Assembly: GCA_964562425.1 (NCBI GenBank) | Contig: CAZLTJ010000127.1 | Coordinates: 1-5,675 of the forward strand | DNA: 5,675 nucleotides | Direction of reading: 5' to 3' | From: JAUWMV01 sp964562425 | GTDB lineage: Bacteria; UBP14; UBA6098; B30-G16 | Shown here: positions 1 through 5,675 of the stretch, piece by piece | How the letters are laid out: each line of letters begins with the position of its first letter | How positions within the stretch are numbered: position 1 is the first letter of the stretch | The notes under the pieces: model-generated | What the model saw: the letters and a program-made list of their open reading frames with translations, nothing else | Database searches by the model: none | Told to the model about the DNA's origin: nothing | Program-made: the position numbers and the translations under genes

Positions 1-97
1 ATTGTAGTTTGCGAATAAAATTACTAAGTTGTTCTAATTTTACAAGTTATATTTAGTTAAATATTAAGGCATAAATAGATAGCGAAAAGAAAAAACA

Positions 98-667
98 ATG
101 GCAAAGAAAAGAAGAAAACCAACCACTTTTATTATTATTGTAGTAATATTTATCATAGCTCTGTTAACAATGGAGAGAAGCACAGGATACATCAGCAAAA
201 AATTTGCATCTCCGGTAAACCTAAATGCAGATCAAGCTTCGGTTTACTTCTCTCCTGACGGTGGATGTGAAATTGCGATAGTTTATGCTATTGACTCATC
301 CAATAAAACCGTTGATGTTGCCTTATATTCCTTTACAAGCAGACCAATAGCCCAGGCATTAACAGAAGCAAAACAGAGAGGTGTTTCTGTTCGAGTTATA
401 CTCGATGATGGACAGAACAAGAGCAGATATAGCAAAAAAATCTTCCTGATTAACAACTCAATTCCACTTCGCACAGATTTCAGCGGTGCATTGATGCATC
501 ATAAATTCGCAGTTATAGATTCTAACCTATTAATTACAGGCTCATATAATTGGACAGCCTCAGCTAACAATAAGAATTTCGAAAACCTTTTGATAATAAA
601 TTCCACTGAGCTTTCAAATACTTATCTTAAAGAATTCCAAAGGCTTTGGAAACACTTTGGATCGTAA
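98..667 (+). CDS. Membrane-anchored single-HKD phospholipase D-like protein, probable nuclease (Nuc type)
   Basis: This 189-residue protein has the layout of the small Nuc-type members of the phospholipase D superfamily, which hydrolyse phosphodiester bonds, usually in DNA, through a covalent phospho-histidine. A basic start (KKRRK) is followed by one hydrophobic segment at about residues 11-24, with no clear signal-peptidase site, so it is probably an inner-membrane anchor with the domain outside. The domain opens with FSPDGGC (51-57). The catalytic motif is H134-x-K136-x4-D141, followed by GSYNWT (148-153) and NFEN (160-163). Only one HKD motif is present, so the active enzyme should be a homodimer, as known for Nuc. 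The ATG at 98 is chosen because the next Met (codon at 170) would remove the membrane segment; no strong ribosome binding site precedes it. It sits 21 bp before lpxK. The family assignment is firm; the substrate (DNA or phospholipid) is not decided by sequence. Confidence 0.88.
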   Translation: MAKKRRKPTTFIIIVVIFIIALLTMERSTGYISKKFASPVNLNADQASVYFSPDGGCEIAIVYAIDSSNKTVDVALYSFTSRPIAQALTEAKQRGVSVRVILDDGQNKSRYSKKIFLINNSIPLRTDFSGALMHHKFAVIDSNLLITGSYNWTASANNKNFENLLIINSTELSNTYLKEFQRLWKHFGS

Positions 668-688
668 ACAATTCGGAATGAAGTTATC

Positions 689-1684
689 GTGAAAAATCTC
701 CTTTTTTTTAAAACTATCGAGATACCTCTTTATTTAAGATTCCTTTTATATCATAAAAAAATAATTGCACGAAAAGCCTTACCGCATCCTGTATTAAGCG
801 TTGGTTCAATTAAATTGGGCGGATCGAATAAGACACCGATGACAATATACCTTGCAAAACTATTGTTAGAAATGGGAGAAACTCCAGTAATATTAACACG
901 AGGTTATCGACGGAAATCCTCAAAATTAACTGTTATTGAGAACAGTGTGTCAGATTGGCGTGAAGTTGGCGACGAACCTGCGATGTTGACTGGCAAATTA
1001 CCCGATGTAAAAATTGCAGTAAATAAAAATAGATACAATGCAGGAATGAGCCTGCGTGAAAAAGCTACAATCTATATACTAGATGATGGTTTTCAGCATC
1101 TAGGACTTAAACACGATCTCGATATATTAATGCTTGACGGAGATGAATTTGATACAGCTATTTTCCCATTTGGAGGACGAAGAGATACATTATGGCGTTT
1201 TAACTATCTGGGACAGAAAAATCCAGCACTATGTATAGTTCCCAAGAATTTTGAATCTAAACGTCAATTAGAGTGCGAATGCAAAGTTTTCCATCGAAAT
1301 ATCAAAATTAGCGAAATTAAAAACATCAAAGACAATTCAAAGTCGATAAATATAACCGAATTGCATCGGAAAAAGGTATTCTTAGCTGCTGGAATTGCTA
1401 AACCTATTAGATTTTACAAATTGATTGAGGGAACTGGCATCGATATTGTTGGATATAAATGGTTTTTCGATCATAGATTTGATAATATTGAGAAGGTTAA
1501 AAAAGTATCAGATATAGCCAAAAAAAATCATGCTGAAATCGTTTTAGTTACCGAGAAGGACGCGGTTAAGATTCGAAAATTTGCACCAGATAATTTTTTT
1601 GCGTTGACAATTAATCTTGAAGTAATAGAAAAAGAAGCATTAATGAAATATATACAAAACCTTTTAGAAGTTTACGGAGGTTAA
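689..1684 (+). CDS. lpxK: Tetraacyldisaccharide 4'-kinase (lipid A 4'-kinase)
   Basis: LpxK transfers phosphate from ATP to the 4' position of the tetraacyl disaccharide, giving lipid IVA. It is a membrane-associated enzyme on the cytoplasmic face of the inner membrane. The 331-residue length fits the family. Visible motifs in order are: the P-loop region GSIKLGGSNKTP (39-50); RGYRRK (71-76); GDEPAML with D96, the expected counterpart of the catalytic Asp of Aquifex LpxK; DDGFQH (132-137), the metal-binding Asp pair; DHRFD with H262; and TEKDAVK (288-294). The P-loop is odd: family members normally read GGxGKTP, and here the third glycine is Asn47 (codon AAT). All other expected residues are kept. 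The start is GTG at 689; the ATG at 678 is in another frame and stops after four codons. A weak GGAA lies at 675-678. The gene ends 3 bp before the amidotransferase gene. Confidence 0.93.
   Translation: MKNLLFFKTIEIPLYLRFLLYHKKIIARKALPHPVLSVGSIKLGGSNKTPMTIYLAKLLLEMGETPVILTRGYRRKSSKLTVIENSVSDWREVGDEPAMLTGKLPDVKIAVNKNRYNAGMSLREKATIYILDDGFQHLGLKHDLDILMLDGDEFDTAIFPFGGRRDTLWRFNYLGQKNPALCIVPKNFESKRQLECECKVFHRNIKISEIKNIKDNSKSINITELHRKKVFLAAGIAKPIRFYKLIEGTGIDIVGYKWFFDHRFDNIEKVKKVSDIAKKNHAEIVLVTEKDAVKIRKFAPDNFFALTINLEVIEKEALMKYIQNLLEVYGG
1676..1680 (+). promoter_or_regulatory. Shine-Dalgarno site of the amidotransferase gene, inside the end of lpxK
   Basis: GGAGG lies 7 bases before the ATG at 1688 and forms part of the last two glycine codons of lpxK (GGA GGT TAA). 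A ribosome finishing lpxK passes over the site, so translation of the two genes is probably coupled. Confidence 0.8.
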
Positions 1685-1687
1685 TTA

Positions 1688-3532
1688 ATGTGCGGCATAG
1701 TAGGAATATGGAATGCTGGATTGGAGCACACTTTACTATTGATGCGGGATACGCTTATTCACCGCGGTCCGGATGTTGCTGGCATCTACCACGATGACAA
1801 ATTCAATCTTATATTGGGGCATAGGCGACTTCGAATTATCGATATAAGCGAGGATTCTGATCAACCTTTCCTATCACGTGATGGACGATATACTTTAGTC
1901 TATAACGGAGAAATTTATAATTTTAAAGAACTTAGACGAGAACTGGAATCTTATGGCGAGAAATTCTACACCAAGGGTGATACCGAAGTTGTCCTTTCTG
2001 CTATAATGCATTGGGGTTCTTCTGCCCTCGATAAATTTGAGGGTATGTTTGCATTTGCTCTCTGGGACAGTGAGGAAAAATCTCTTTTCCTTGCTCGAGA
2101 TAGATTTGGTGTTAAACCACTTCTATACTGGCAAAGTGGCTATTCCTTTGCTTTTGCCTCTGAAATCAAGGCTTTGAGAGTAAACAAAATAATTCCGCTC
2201 GATCCAGATATTAACTCACTCGCAGATTTCCTTGAAATGGGTTACATACCCGCACCTAAGTCTGCATATAAGAATATATTCAAACTTATGCCCGGGCAGA
2301 TGATGTGGGTCAGAGATGGTGGCAGAGAGCTTAGCTTTAAACAATGGTGGGAGCCTACACAATACTTTCTCAAAAAAACTAATGCTTCTGAGACCGAACT
2401 TTTAGAAGAATTGCACTATAGACTGACAATAGCTTTTGATAGACGAATGATTGCTGATGTACCAGTGGGAGTTTTTCTCAGCGGTGGCGTGGATTCCTCA
2501 GCGGTTGTTGCGATACTTTCTCAACATCACAACCAAATTAACACTTTTACAATAGGTTTCCCTGAAAAGGATTTTGATGAAGCAAGCTATGCACGGAAGA
2601 TCTCAAATATTTTCGGAACCAATCATACCGAGCTTTACTGCGAACCAAACGATGTTAGAACAGCAATCGAGGAAATTTTCAATACTTTCGATGAACCGTT
2701 TGGAGATCCTGCTTCGATACCAACAATGTTAGTTTCAAAACTTGCACGAGAGAAAGTTACGGTTTCTCTTTCCGCAGAGGGTGGAGATGAATTGTTCGCC
2801 GGATACTCCAGATATCCCTTGGCACTCAGGTGGTTAAAGCAACCAGGATTTATGCGAAAAGCTGTTTCCATCTTGCCTGCAGGTTTGATTTCTAAATTGC
2901 TTGCCATAAAAGGTATCCCAGATCCATGTACTAAAGCGGCTAAAACTCGATGGCTTAGTAATGCTAAGTCACCTAATTCTATATATAGAGCGATAACTCG
3001 GTATTATTCAGATGACGAGATTGAACGAATTCTTGGAGTTAAAACCGAGAAGAGAAAATACCAGATCTCAGACTTGCCTACGGATTTACCTATTATTGAT
3101 TTCCTTAGATTAGCGGATATTAACATGTATTTGTCTAATGATATTCTCGTTAAAACCGACAGAGCATCGATGTCCGTTAGTCTCGAGAGTCGCGAGCCTT
3201 TCCTTGACAATGAATTATTCAAATTTGCTGCAAACCTTCCTGATAAATGGTTAATAAGAAACGGGATGGGAAAGTATTTGCTAAGAAAGCTCCTTCAGAG
3301 ATATATACCAGAAGAATTGTTAAATAGACCTAAGATGGGTTTTGGTGTTCCTCTAATAAAATGGTTTGCAGAGGATCTATCCGACTTTGTTAATGAAGTC
3401 CTTAATCCAGACAGTCTTCGAGAAGTGGAATTTCTAAATTGTAATGAGACTCTTAAAATTTTACCAGAAAAGTTTGATAGTAAGCTTGCAGCAAATAAAG
3501 TTTGGTTAATGATGATGTTAGTCAAATGGTAA
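1688..3532 (+). CDS. asnB: Glutamine-hydrolysing asparagine synthase family amidotransferase (AsnB type)
   Basis: The 614-residue protein has the full two-domain plan of AsnB. The N-terminal class II glutaminase domain begins MCGIVGIW, with Cys2 as nucleophile once Met1 is removed. It carries HRGPD (25-29), R49 in HRRLRIID, YNGEIYN (72-78) and GDTE (97-100). The synthetase domain carries the ATP-pyrophosphatase loop SGGVDSS (265-271), SAEGGDELFAGY (362-373) and the KTDRAS motif near 489. The family takes ammonia from glutamine and transfers it to an acyl-AMP made from aspartate. The length exceeds E. coli AsnB (554) and is closer to Bacillus AsnB/AsnO and to the amidotransferases found in surface-polysaccharide clusters. 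Because it is coupled to lpxK, it may amidate a sugar acid of the cell envelope instead of, or as well as, making asparagine; that is inference. The ATG is set by the strong GGAGG and the need for Cys at position 2. No catalytic residue is missing. Confidence 0.9.
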   Translation: MCGIVGIWNAGLEHTLLLMRDTLIHRGPDVAGIYHDDKFNLILGHRRLRIIDISEDSDQPFLSRDGRYTLVYNGEIYNFKELRRELESYGEKFYTKGDTEVVLSAIMHWGSSALDKFEGMFAFALWDSEEKSLFLARDRFGVKPLLYWQSGYSFAFASEIKALRVNKIIPLDPDINSLADFLEMGYIPAPKSAYKNIFKLMPGQMMWVRDGGRELSFKQWWEPTQYFLKKTNASETELLEELHYRLTIAFDRRMIADVPVGVFLSGGVDSSAVVAILSQHHNQINTFTIGFPEKDFDEASYARKISNIFGTNHTELYCEPNDVRTAIEEIFNTFDEPFGDPASIPTMLVSKLAREKVTVSLSAEGGDELFAGYSRYPLALRWLKQPGFMRKAVSILPAGLISKLLAIKGIPDPCTKAAKTRWLSNAKSPNSIYRAITRYYSDDEIERILGVKTEKRKYQISDLPTDLPIIDFLRLADINMYLSNDILVKTDRASMSVSLESREPFLDNELFKFAANLPDKWLIRNGMGKYLLRKLLQRYIPEELLNRPKMGFGVPLIKWFAEDLSDFVNEVLNPDSLREVEFLNCNETLKILPEKFDSKLAANKVWLMMMLVKW

Positions 3533-3612
3533 ATCCATGCATACAGCAAAATTACTTTATTACACCACCGACACGATAACTATGCTGAAAAAAAATGATG
3601 TGCAAAATCCAT
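3533..3612. other. Convergent intergenic junction
   Basis: These 80 bases separate the 3' ends of the plus-strand and minus-strand gene groups. The only pairing seen is short: CAGCA (3544-3548) with TGCTG (3583-3587), a 5-bp stem with a loop of more than 30 bases. The run of A after it gives a T tract only on the minus strand, where it would come before the stem. No normal intrinsic terminator can be supported for either direction. Confidence 0.6.
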
Positions 3613-3816
3613 TCACTCGTTATATTCGATAACTCTTATTTCAGGCAAGAATTCACGAACTGAGACTTCTTGGACTCTCAAAGCCATTTCTCCACAAATA
3701 TCATCGTTTAGATGCTCTGGAACGGGCATCATATCGAATTCTACTTTACGCTTCCTTAGCATCTCTTCAGCGTGATAAAGCTTCGTTATTGTTTTAAATA
3801 GAAGAAGATACGCCAC
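3613..3816 (-). CDS. DUF3343 family small protein (putative Se/S carrier-like)
   Basis: This 67-residue protein matches the pattern of DUF3343, annotated in protein families as a putative Se/S carrier-like protein. It begins MAYLLLF, as the family does with its first beta strand, then has a helix with AEEMLRKR (16-23) and the region MPVPEHLNDDICGEMALRV (30-48). The Cys41-Gly42 pair stands where family members keep a CG after a proline-containing strand. There is no signal peptide, so it should be cytoplasmic. It starts with GTG, preceded by GGAGG. It is the last gene of the minus-strand group, 131 bp after the activase. In many anaerobes DUF3343 proteins are encoded next to 2-hydroxyacyl-CoA dehydratase-like proteins and their activases, which supports the call. 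The biochemical role is unproven; a persulfide or selenide carrier acting through Cys41 is one possibility. Confidence 0.75.
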   Translation of the reverse strand: MAYLLLFKTITKLYHAEEMLRKRKVEFDMMPVPEHLNDDICGEMALRVQEVSVREFLPEIRVIEYNE

Positions 3817-3820
3817 TTAA

Positions 3821-3825
3821 CCTCC
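3821..3825 (-). promoter_or_regulatory. Shine-Dalgarno site of the DUF3343 gene
   Basis: Read on the minus strand this is GGAGG, with only 4 bases to the GTG at 3814-3816. The spacing is short, but the match is complete and no other start codon fits the protein's first beta strand, so it decides the GTG start. Confidence 0.65.
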
Positions 3826-3835
3826 AATTCTGTGC

Positions 3836-3841
3836 ATTATA
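3836..3841 (-). promoter_or_regulatory. Possible -10 box (TATAAT) for the DUF3343 gene
   Basis: The minus strand reads a perfect TATAAT here. Initiation about 7 bases downstream would give a leader of about 12 bases ending in GGAGG and GTG. No good -35 box is seen at 16-18 bases; the nearest partial match, TTGTTT at 3862-3867, is 20 bases away. The surroundings are so AT-rich that a chance match is quite likely. Confidence 0.3.
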
Positions 3842-3870
3842 AAATAAATATCTTAATGATAAAACAAACT

Positions 3871-3895
3871 TTTATATTAAATTTAATAATATAAA
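3871..3895. repeat. AT-only inverted repeat between the activase and DUF3343 genes
   Basis: TTTATATTA (3871-3879) is the exact reverse complement of TAATATAAA (3887-3895), giving a 9-bp stem with a 7-base loop. A second palindrome of 14 bp, TATTAAATTTAATA (3875-3888), overlaps it. It lies 53 bases beyond the activase stop, in the 131-bp gap (3817-3947), which holds no gene that I can see. It could be a protein-binding operator, an mRNA processing stem or chance pairing in AT-rich DNA. There is no GC-rich stem and T tract of the usual terminator kind. Confidence 0.45.
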
Positions 3896-3947
3896 TTATT
3901 GCTATTTGTCTATAAAATATCGAGCAATTAAAATCTCAAGAAAAATC

Positions 3948-4706
3948 TTAACCTTTGTCCCAAAATTCTATACATCCTATTGCACCAGTAAACTGTGGAT
4001 TGGTAGGAACTTTAATTTCCGTTTGTAATTCTATTCCAAGCAGTTCAATAATCGCTTTATTATTAGCTACACCACCTGAAGCCACAACCACATCGTTTTT
4101 AAATCCTTTGATTAATGAGAGAAATCTATTTACAATCGACATATTAACTCCTGATGCAAGTCTCTCTCGAGGAATACCCAGAGCCATTTTCTCGAGAAGT
4201 TCTGTTTCAGCAAACACTGCACAGGTAGAGCTTATATCAACCGGATTGTTTCGATAATTCGACAATTCTTCTACTTTCATTCCCAAAATTCGAGCCATAT
4301 TTTCAAGATATCTTCCTGTTGATGCTGCACATCTATCGGAAGTTCTAAAATCAACAACCTTAGAGGACTCGACTCTTATGATTTTTGTATCTTGTCCACC
4401 GAAATCTATAAGAGTGAAATTATTTAACCTTAACAAATGAATAACTCCTAAAGTATGAGCTTGAATTTCAGATATTTCAGTAGCACCAGCTAAGGTCGCT
4501 CTTTCTCTGCCATAACCTGTTGCAACAATTTTGCTTTCTTCACGCAAATTAAGCTTTTTGAAATCAAGCAAGAAACCGTTGTCAGTTATGCTTCCGAATT
4601 CTCGATAAAACTTTGCAGAATCATAAAGCCTAAATACAGGTTTTTGTTCTTCGAAAAAAGCAATTTTTGTAAACCTGCTGCCTATGTCAAGTCCTACTAT
4701 TGCCAA
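3948..4706 (-). CDS. BadF/BadG/BcrA/HgdC-family ATPase, activator of 2-hydroxyacyl-CoA dehydratase-like enzyme
   Basis: This 252-residue protein belongs to the ASKHA-fold activases (HgdC, E. coli YjiL). Known members are homodimers sharing one [4Fe-4S] cluster; two ATP are hydrolysed to drive one low-potential electron into the dehydratase partner. Visible motifs are the phosphate-1 loop DIGSRFTK (7-14), the phosphate-2 loop DFGGQDTK (101-108) and the adenosine motif ASGGVANN (209-216). The two cluster cysteines are C126 in DRCAASTGRYLE and C162 in STCAVFAETE, spaced as in HgdC. The length is typical (about 250-270) and no key residue is missing. The start is TTG: it lies 5 bases after GAGGAG, and a later start would remove the first nucleotide loop. 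The start lies inside the upstream dehydratase-like gene, with a 20-bp overlap, so translation is probably coupled. Cytoplasmic and likely oxygen-sensitive. Which reaction it activates depends on the unidentified partner substrate. Confidence 0.93.
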   Translation of the reverse strand: MAIVGLDIGSRFTKIAFFEEQKPVFRLYDSAKFYREFGSITDNGFLLDFKKLNLREESKIVATGYGRERATLAGATEISEIQAHTLGVIHLLRLNNFTLIDFGGQDTKIIRVESSKVVDFRTSDRCAASTGRYLENMARILGMKVEELSNYRNNPVDISSTCAVFAETELLEKMALGIPRERLASGVNMSIVNRFLSLIKGFKNDVVVASGGVANNKAIIELLGIELQTEIKVPTNPQFTGAIGCIEFWDKG

Positions 4707-5675
4707 TCTTACTCCTCAACATCTCCACAAAAGCTTGTAACCGCATTTTAGTTCGGGCATCGAGTGAAAACACTTCGCCACCCTCGATTAAAATATACGG
4801 AACTCCGATTTCCCGACGAAATATTATATCCTCGATCTGCCTAAAGCAAAATTGCTCCGCATAGTGAATTACCCCGTGAATATTTCTCTTTGTTATCTCG
4901 AGTTTTATATCCTCCAATCGTCTAAATGCACCGTATGGATAGGTATATCGCAAGTATTGTTCAACAATATCATCAGTTTCAAAGGGCATGGAGAACTGTC
5001 TTTGAACCTCATTTAAAACGACTCTTGCTCCATATCCCTCGAGTACATCGTATATATCACCATAGAGTGGTGGTACACCCATATAACAAAGTCGAACATG
5101 ATTTTCAAACGACTCCCTTTTTTTGGCATCATTAATAAACTGCATCAACTTTTTCTCGAATTTATCAGGATTTCCCTCAAAATCACTAGTTGAAACTAAG
5201 AATGTGTGATTTTCCAAACCCTTAACTTTATTTTCTTGCCAAGATAATCTGTCTATTTCATGCGCCAATTGTCTAATTACGTCAAGTCTTTTCTTCCAAT
5301 AAATAATTTCATCCCATGAGGAAACTCTTAATTTTTCAGCCAATCTTTCCATCTCACTACGGAGAAATTTACTATCATAATTATAAGGAAATGAAAATGG
5401 ATAAATTTTAACACCGTGATCTATGAGAGTCTCAGCCATCGCATGGGTATTTGAGCAATCCCCCTGAATTACAGCAATTATTTCCTTCATCCCTTCGCCC
5501 AGAACCGTGCCGTATATACCTTTAATCCATGTACACACATTTCTTGGGAAACCGTCGAGATCAGCCCGTTTAACAAAATATTCACGATTTTCATTCGATA
5601 TGAAAAGGTTATTTAAATCAACAGGAATTGCACCTGATGCAAAAACTATTTCAACGGGTATTGTCGTTGTTATTC
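4687..5675 (-). CDS. 2-hydroxyacyl-CoA dehydratase D-component (HgdB/YjiM-like) family protein, 5' end beyond the window
   Basis: The frame is open from the TGA at 4687 to the window edge, giving 328 visible residues. The edge-proximal part, not counted if the GTG at 5536 is taken as start, reads TTTIPVEIVFASGAIPVDL and then FPRNVCTW; this opening is typical for the family, so probably only a few N-terminal residues are missing. Other family features are GDCSNTH (Cys codon 5455-5457), LCYMGVPPL (Cys 5086-5088) followed by GARVVLNE, EQFC (Cys 4846-4848), GVPYILIEGG and the C-terminal RLQAFVEML. The cysteines at 5533-5535, 5455-5457 and 4846-4848 are the best candidates for iron-sulfur ligands. 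Known relatives dehydrate 2-hydroxyacyl-CoA (HgdB, FldB, LcdB) or, as double-cubane proteins, reduce small molecules; all receive electrons from an activase like the next gene. Only one such subunit is seen, so it may act alone as a homodimer, or a partner may lie outside. The substrate cannot be read from the sequence. Confidence 0.88.
   Translation of the reverse strand, partial: ITTTIPVEIVFASGAIPVDLNNLFISNENREYFVKRADLDGFPRNVCTWIKGIYGTVLGEGMKEIIAVIQGDCSNTHAMAETLIDHGVKIYPFSFPYNYDSKFLRSEMERLAEKLRVSSWDEIIYWKKRLDVIRQLAHEIDRLSWQENKVKGLENHTFLVSTSDFEGNPDKFEKKLMQFINDAKKRESFENHVRLCYMGVPPLYGDIYDVLEGYGARVVLNEVQRQFSMPFETDDIVEQYLRYTYPYGAFRRLEDIKLEITKRNIHGVIHYAEQFCFRQIEDIIFRREIGVPYILIEGGEVFSLDARTKMRLQAFVEMLRSKIGNSRT
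4712..4717 (-). promoter_or_regulatory. Shine-Dalgarno site deciding the TTG start of the activase
   Basis: The minus strand reads GAGGAG, then five bases (TAAGA), then TTG at 4704-4706. The site lies within the coding sequence of the upstream dehydratase-like gene. Its ideal spacing is the main evidence for the rare TTG start. Confidence 0.75.

Noticed and set aside
1..97. Promoter or gene end upstream of the HKD gene
   Set aside because: Very AT-rich; TTGTTC (29-34) and TATATT (48-53) are only 13 bases apart and other pairs are poorly spaced. No coding signal is seen.
283..474. Minus-strand open frame opposite the HKD gene
   Set aside because: It is short, fully antisense to a clear PLD domain and without any motif.
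678..692. ATG at 678 as a start for lpxK
   Set aside because: It is out of frame with lpxK and reaches TGA after four codons; the GTG at 689 is in frame.
2635..3549. Minus-strand open frames at 2635-2907, 3004-3222 and 3295-3549
   Set aside because: They lie opposite the well-supported asnB-type gene, show no domain and look like antisense shadows.
3539..3596. Intrinsic terminator in the convergent junction
   Set aside because: Only a 5-bp stem with a very long loop; the T tract lies on the wrong side for the minus strand and is absent on the plus strand.
3955..4257. Plus-strand open frame of 100 codons
   Set aside because: It runs antisense to the activase over its conserved motifs and resembles no family that I recognise.
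4926..5135. Plus-strand open frame rich in His and Arg
   Set aside because: Antisense to the dehydratase-like gene; its composition is a by-product of the opposite strand's codons.
5536..5538. GTG as start of the dehydratase-like gene
   Set aside because: The frame stays open and family-like for 45 residues upstream to the window edge, so this is a valine codon.

Overview
The window comes from an AT-rich bacterium. An lpxK gene means it makes lipid A, so it has a Gram-negative (diderm) envelope. The minus-strand genes belong to the oxygen-sensitive 2-hydroxyacyl-CoA dehydratase/activase superfamily, which points to an anaerobic or strictly fermentative life style. The species cannot be named from the sequence; an uncultivated anaerobic diderm lineage is possible, but that is a weak inference.

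Layout. Positions 98-3532 hold three plus-strand genes in close order: a membrane-anchored, single-HKD phospholipase D-type protein (probably a nuclease), lpxK (lipid A 4'-kinase) and an asnB-type glutamine-dependent amidotransferase. lpxK and the amidotransferase gene are 3 bp apart, and the ribosome binding site of the second lies inside the last codons of the first, so they are almost certainly co-transcribed. An 80-bp convergent junction (3533-3612) follows, with no convincing terminator. From 3613 to the right edge, three minus-strand genes are read in the order: 2-hydroxyacyl-CoA dehydratase D-component-like protein (its 5' end runs off the window), BadF/BcrA/HgdC-type ATPase activase, then a small DUF3343 protein. 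The first two overlap by 20 bp. The third follows after a 131-bp AT-rich gap holding an inverted repeat and a possible promoter.

How the genes work together. The plus-strand set looks like an envelope group: LpxK finishes the phosphorylated lipid A core, and the amidotransferase may make asparagine or amidate a surface-sugar precursor. The minus-strand set looks like an ATP-driven low-potential electron-transfer system: the activase hydrolyses ATP and passes electrons from its iron-sulfur cluster to the dehydratase-like partner, and DUF3343 may carry sulfur or selenium or help with metal-cluster handling. No CoA-transferase, acyl-CoA dehydrogenase or second dehydratase subunit is visible, so the substrate is unknown. 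This module is the most interesting part of the window.

Points on gene calling: four of the six genes lack a visible ATG start. lpxK and the DUF3343 gene use GTG, the activase uses TTG, and the dehydratase-like gene starts outside the window. The GTG at 5536-5538 is an internal valine codon of that gene, not its start.
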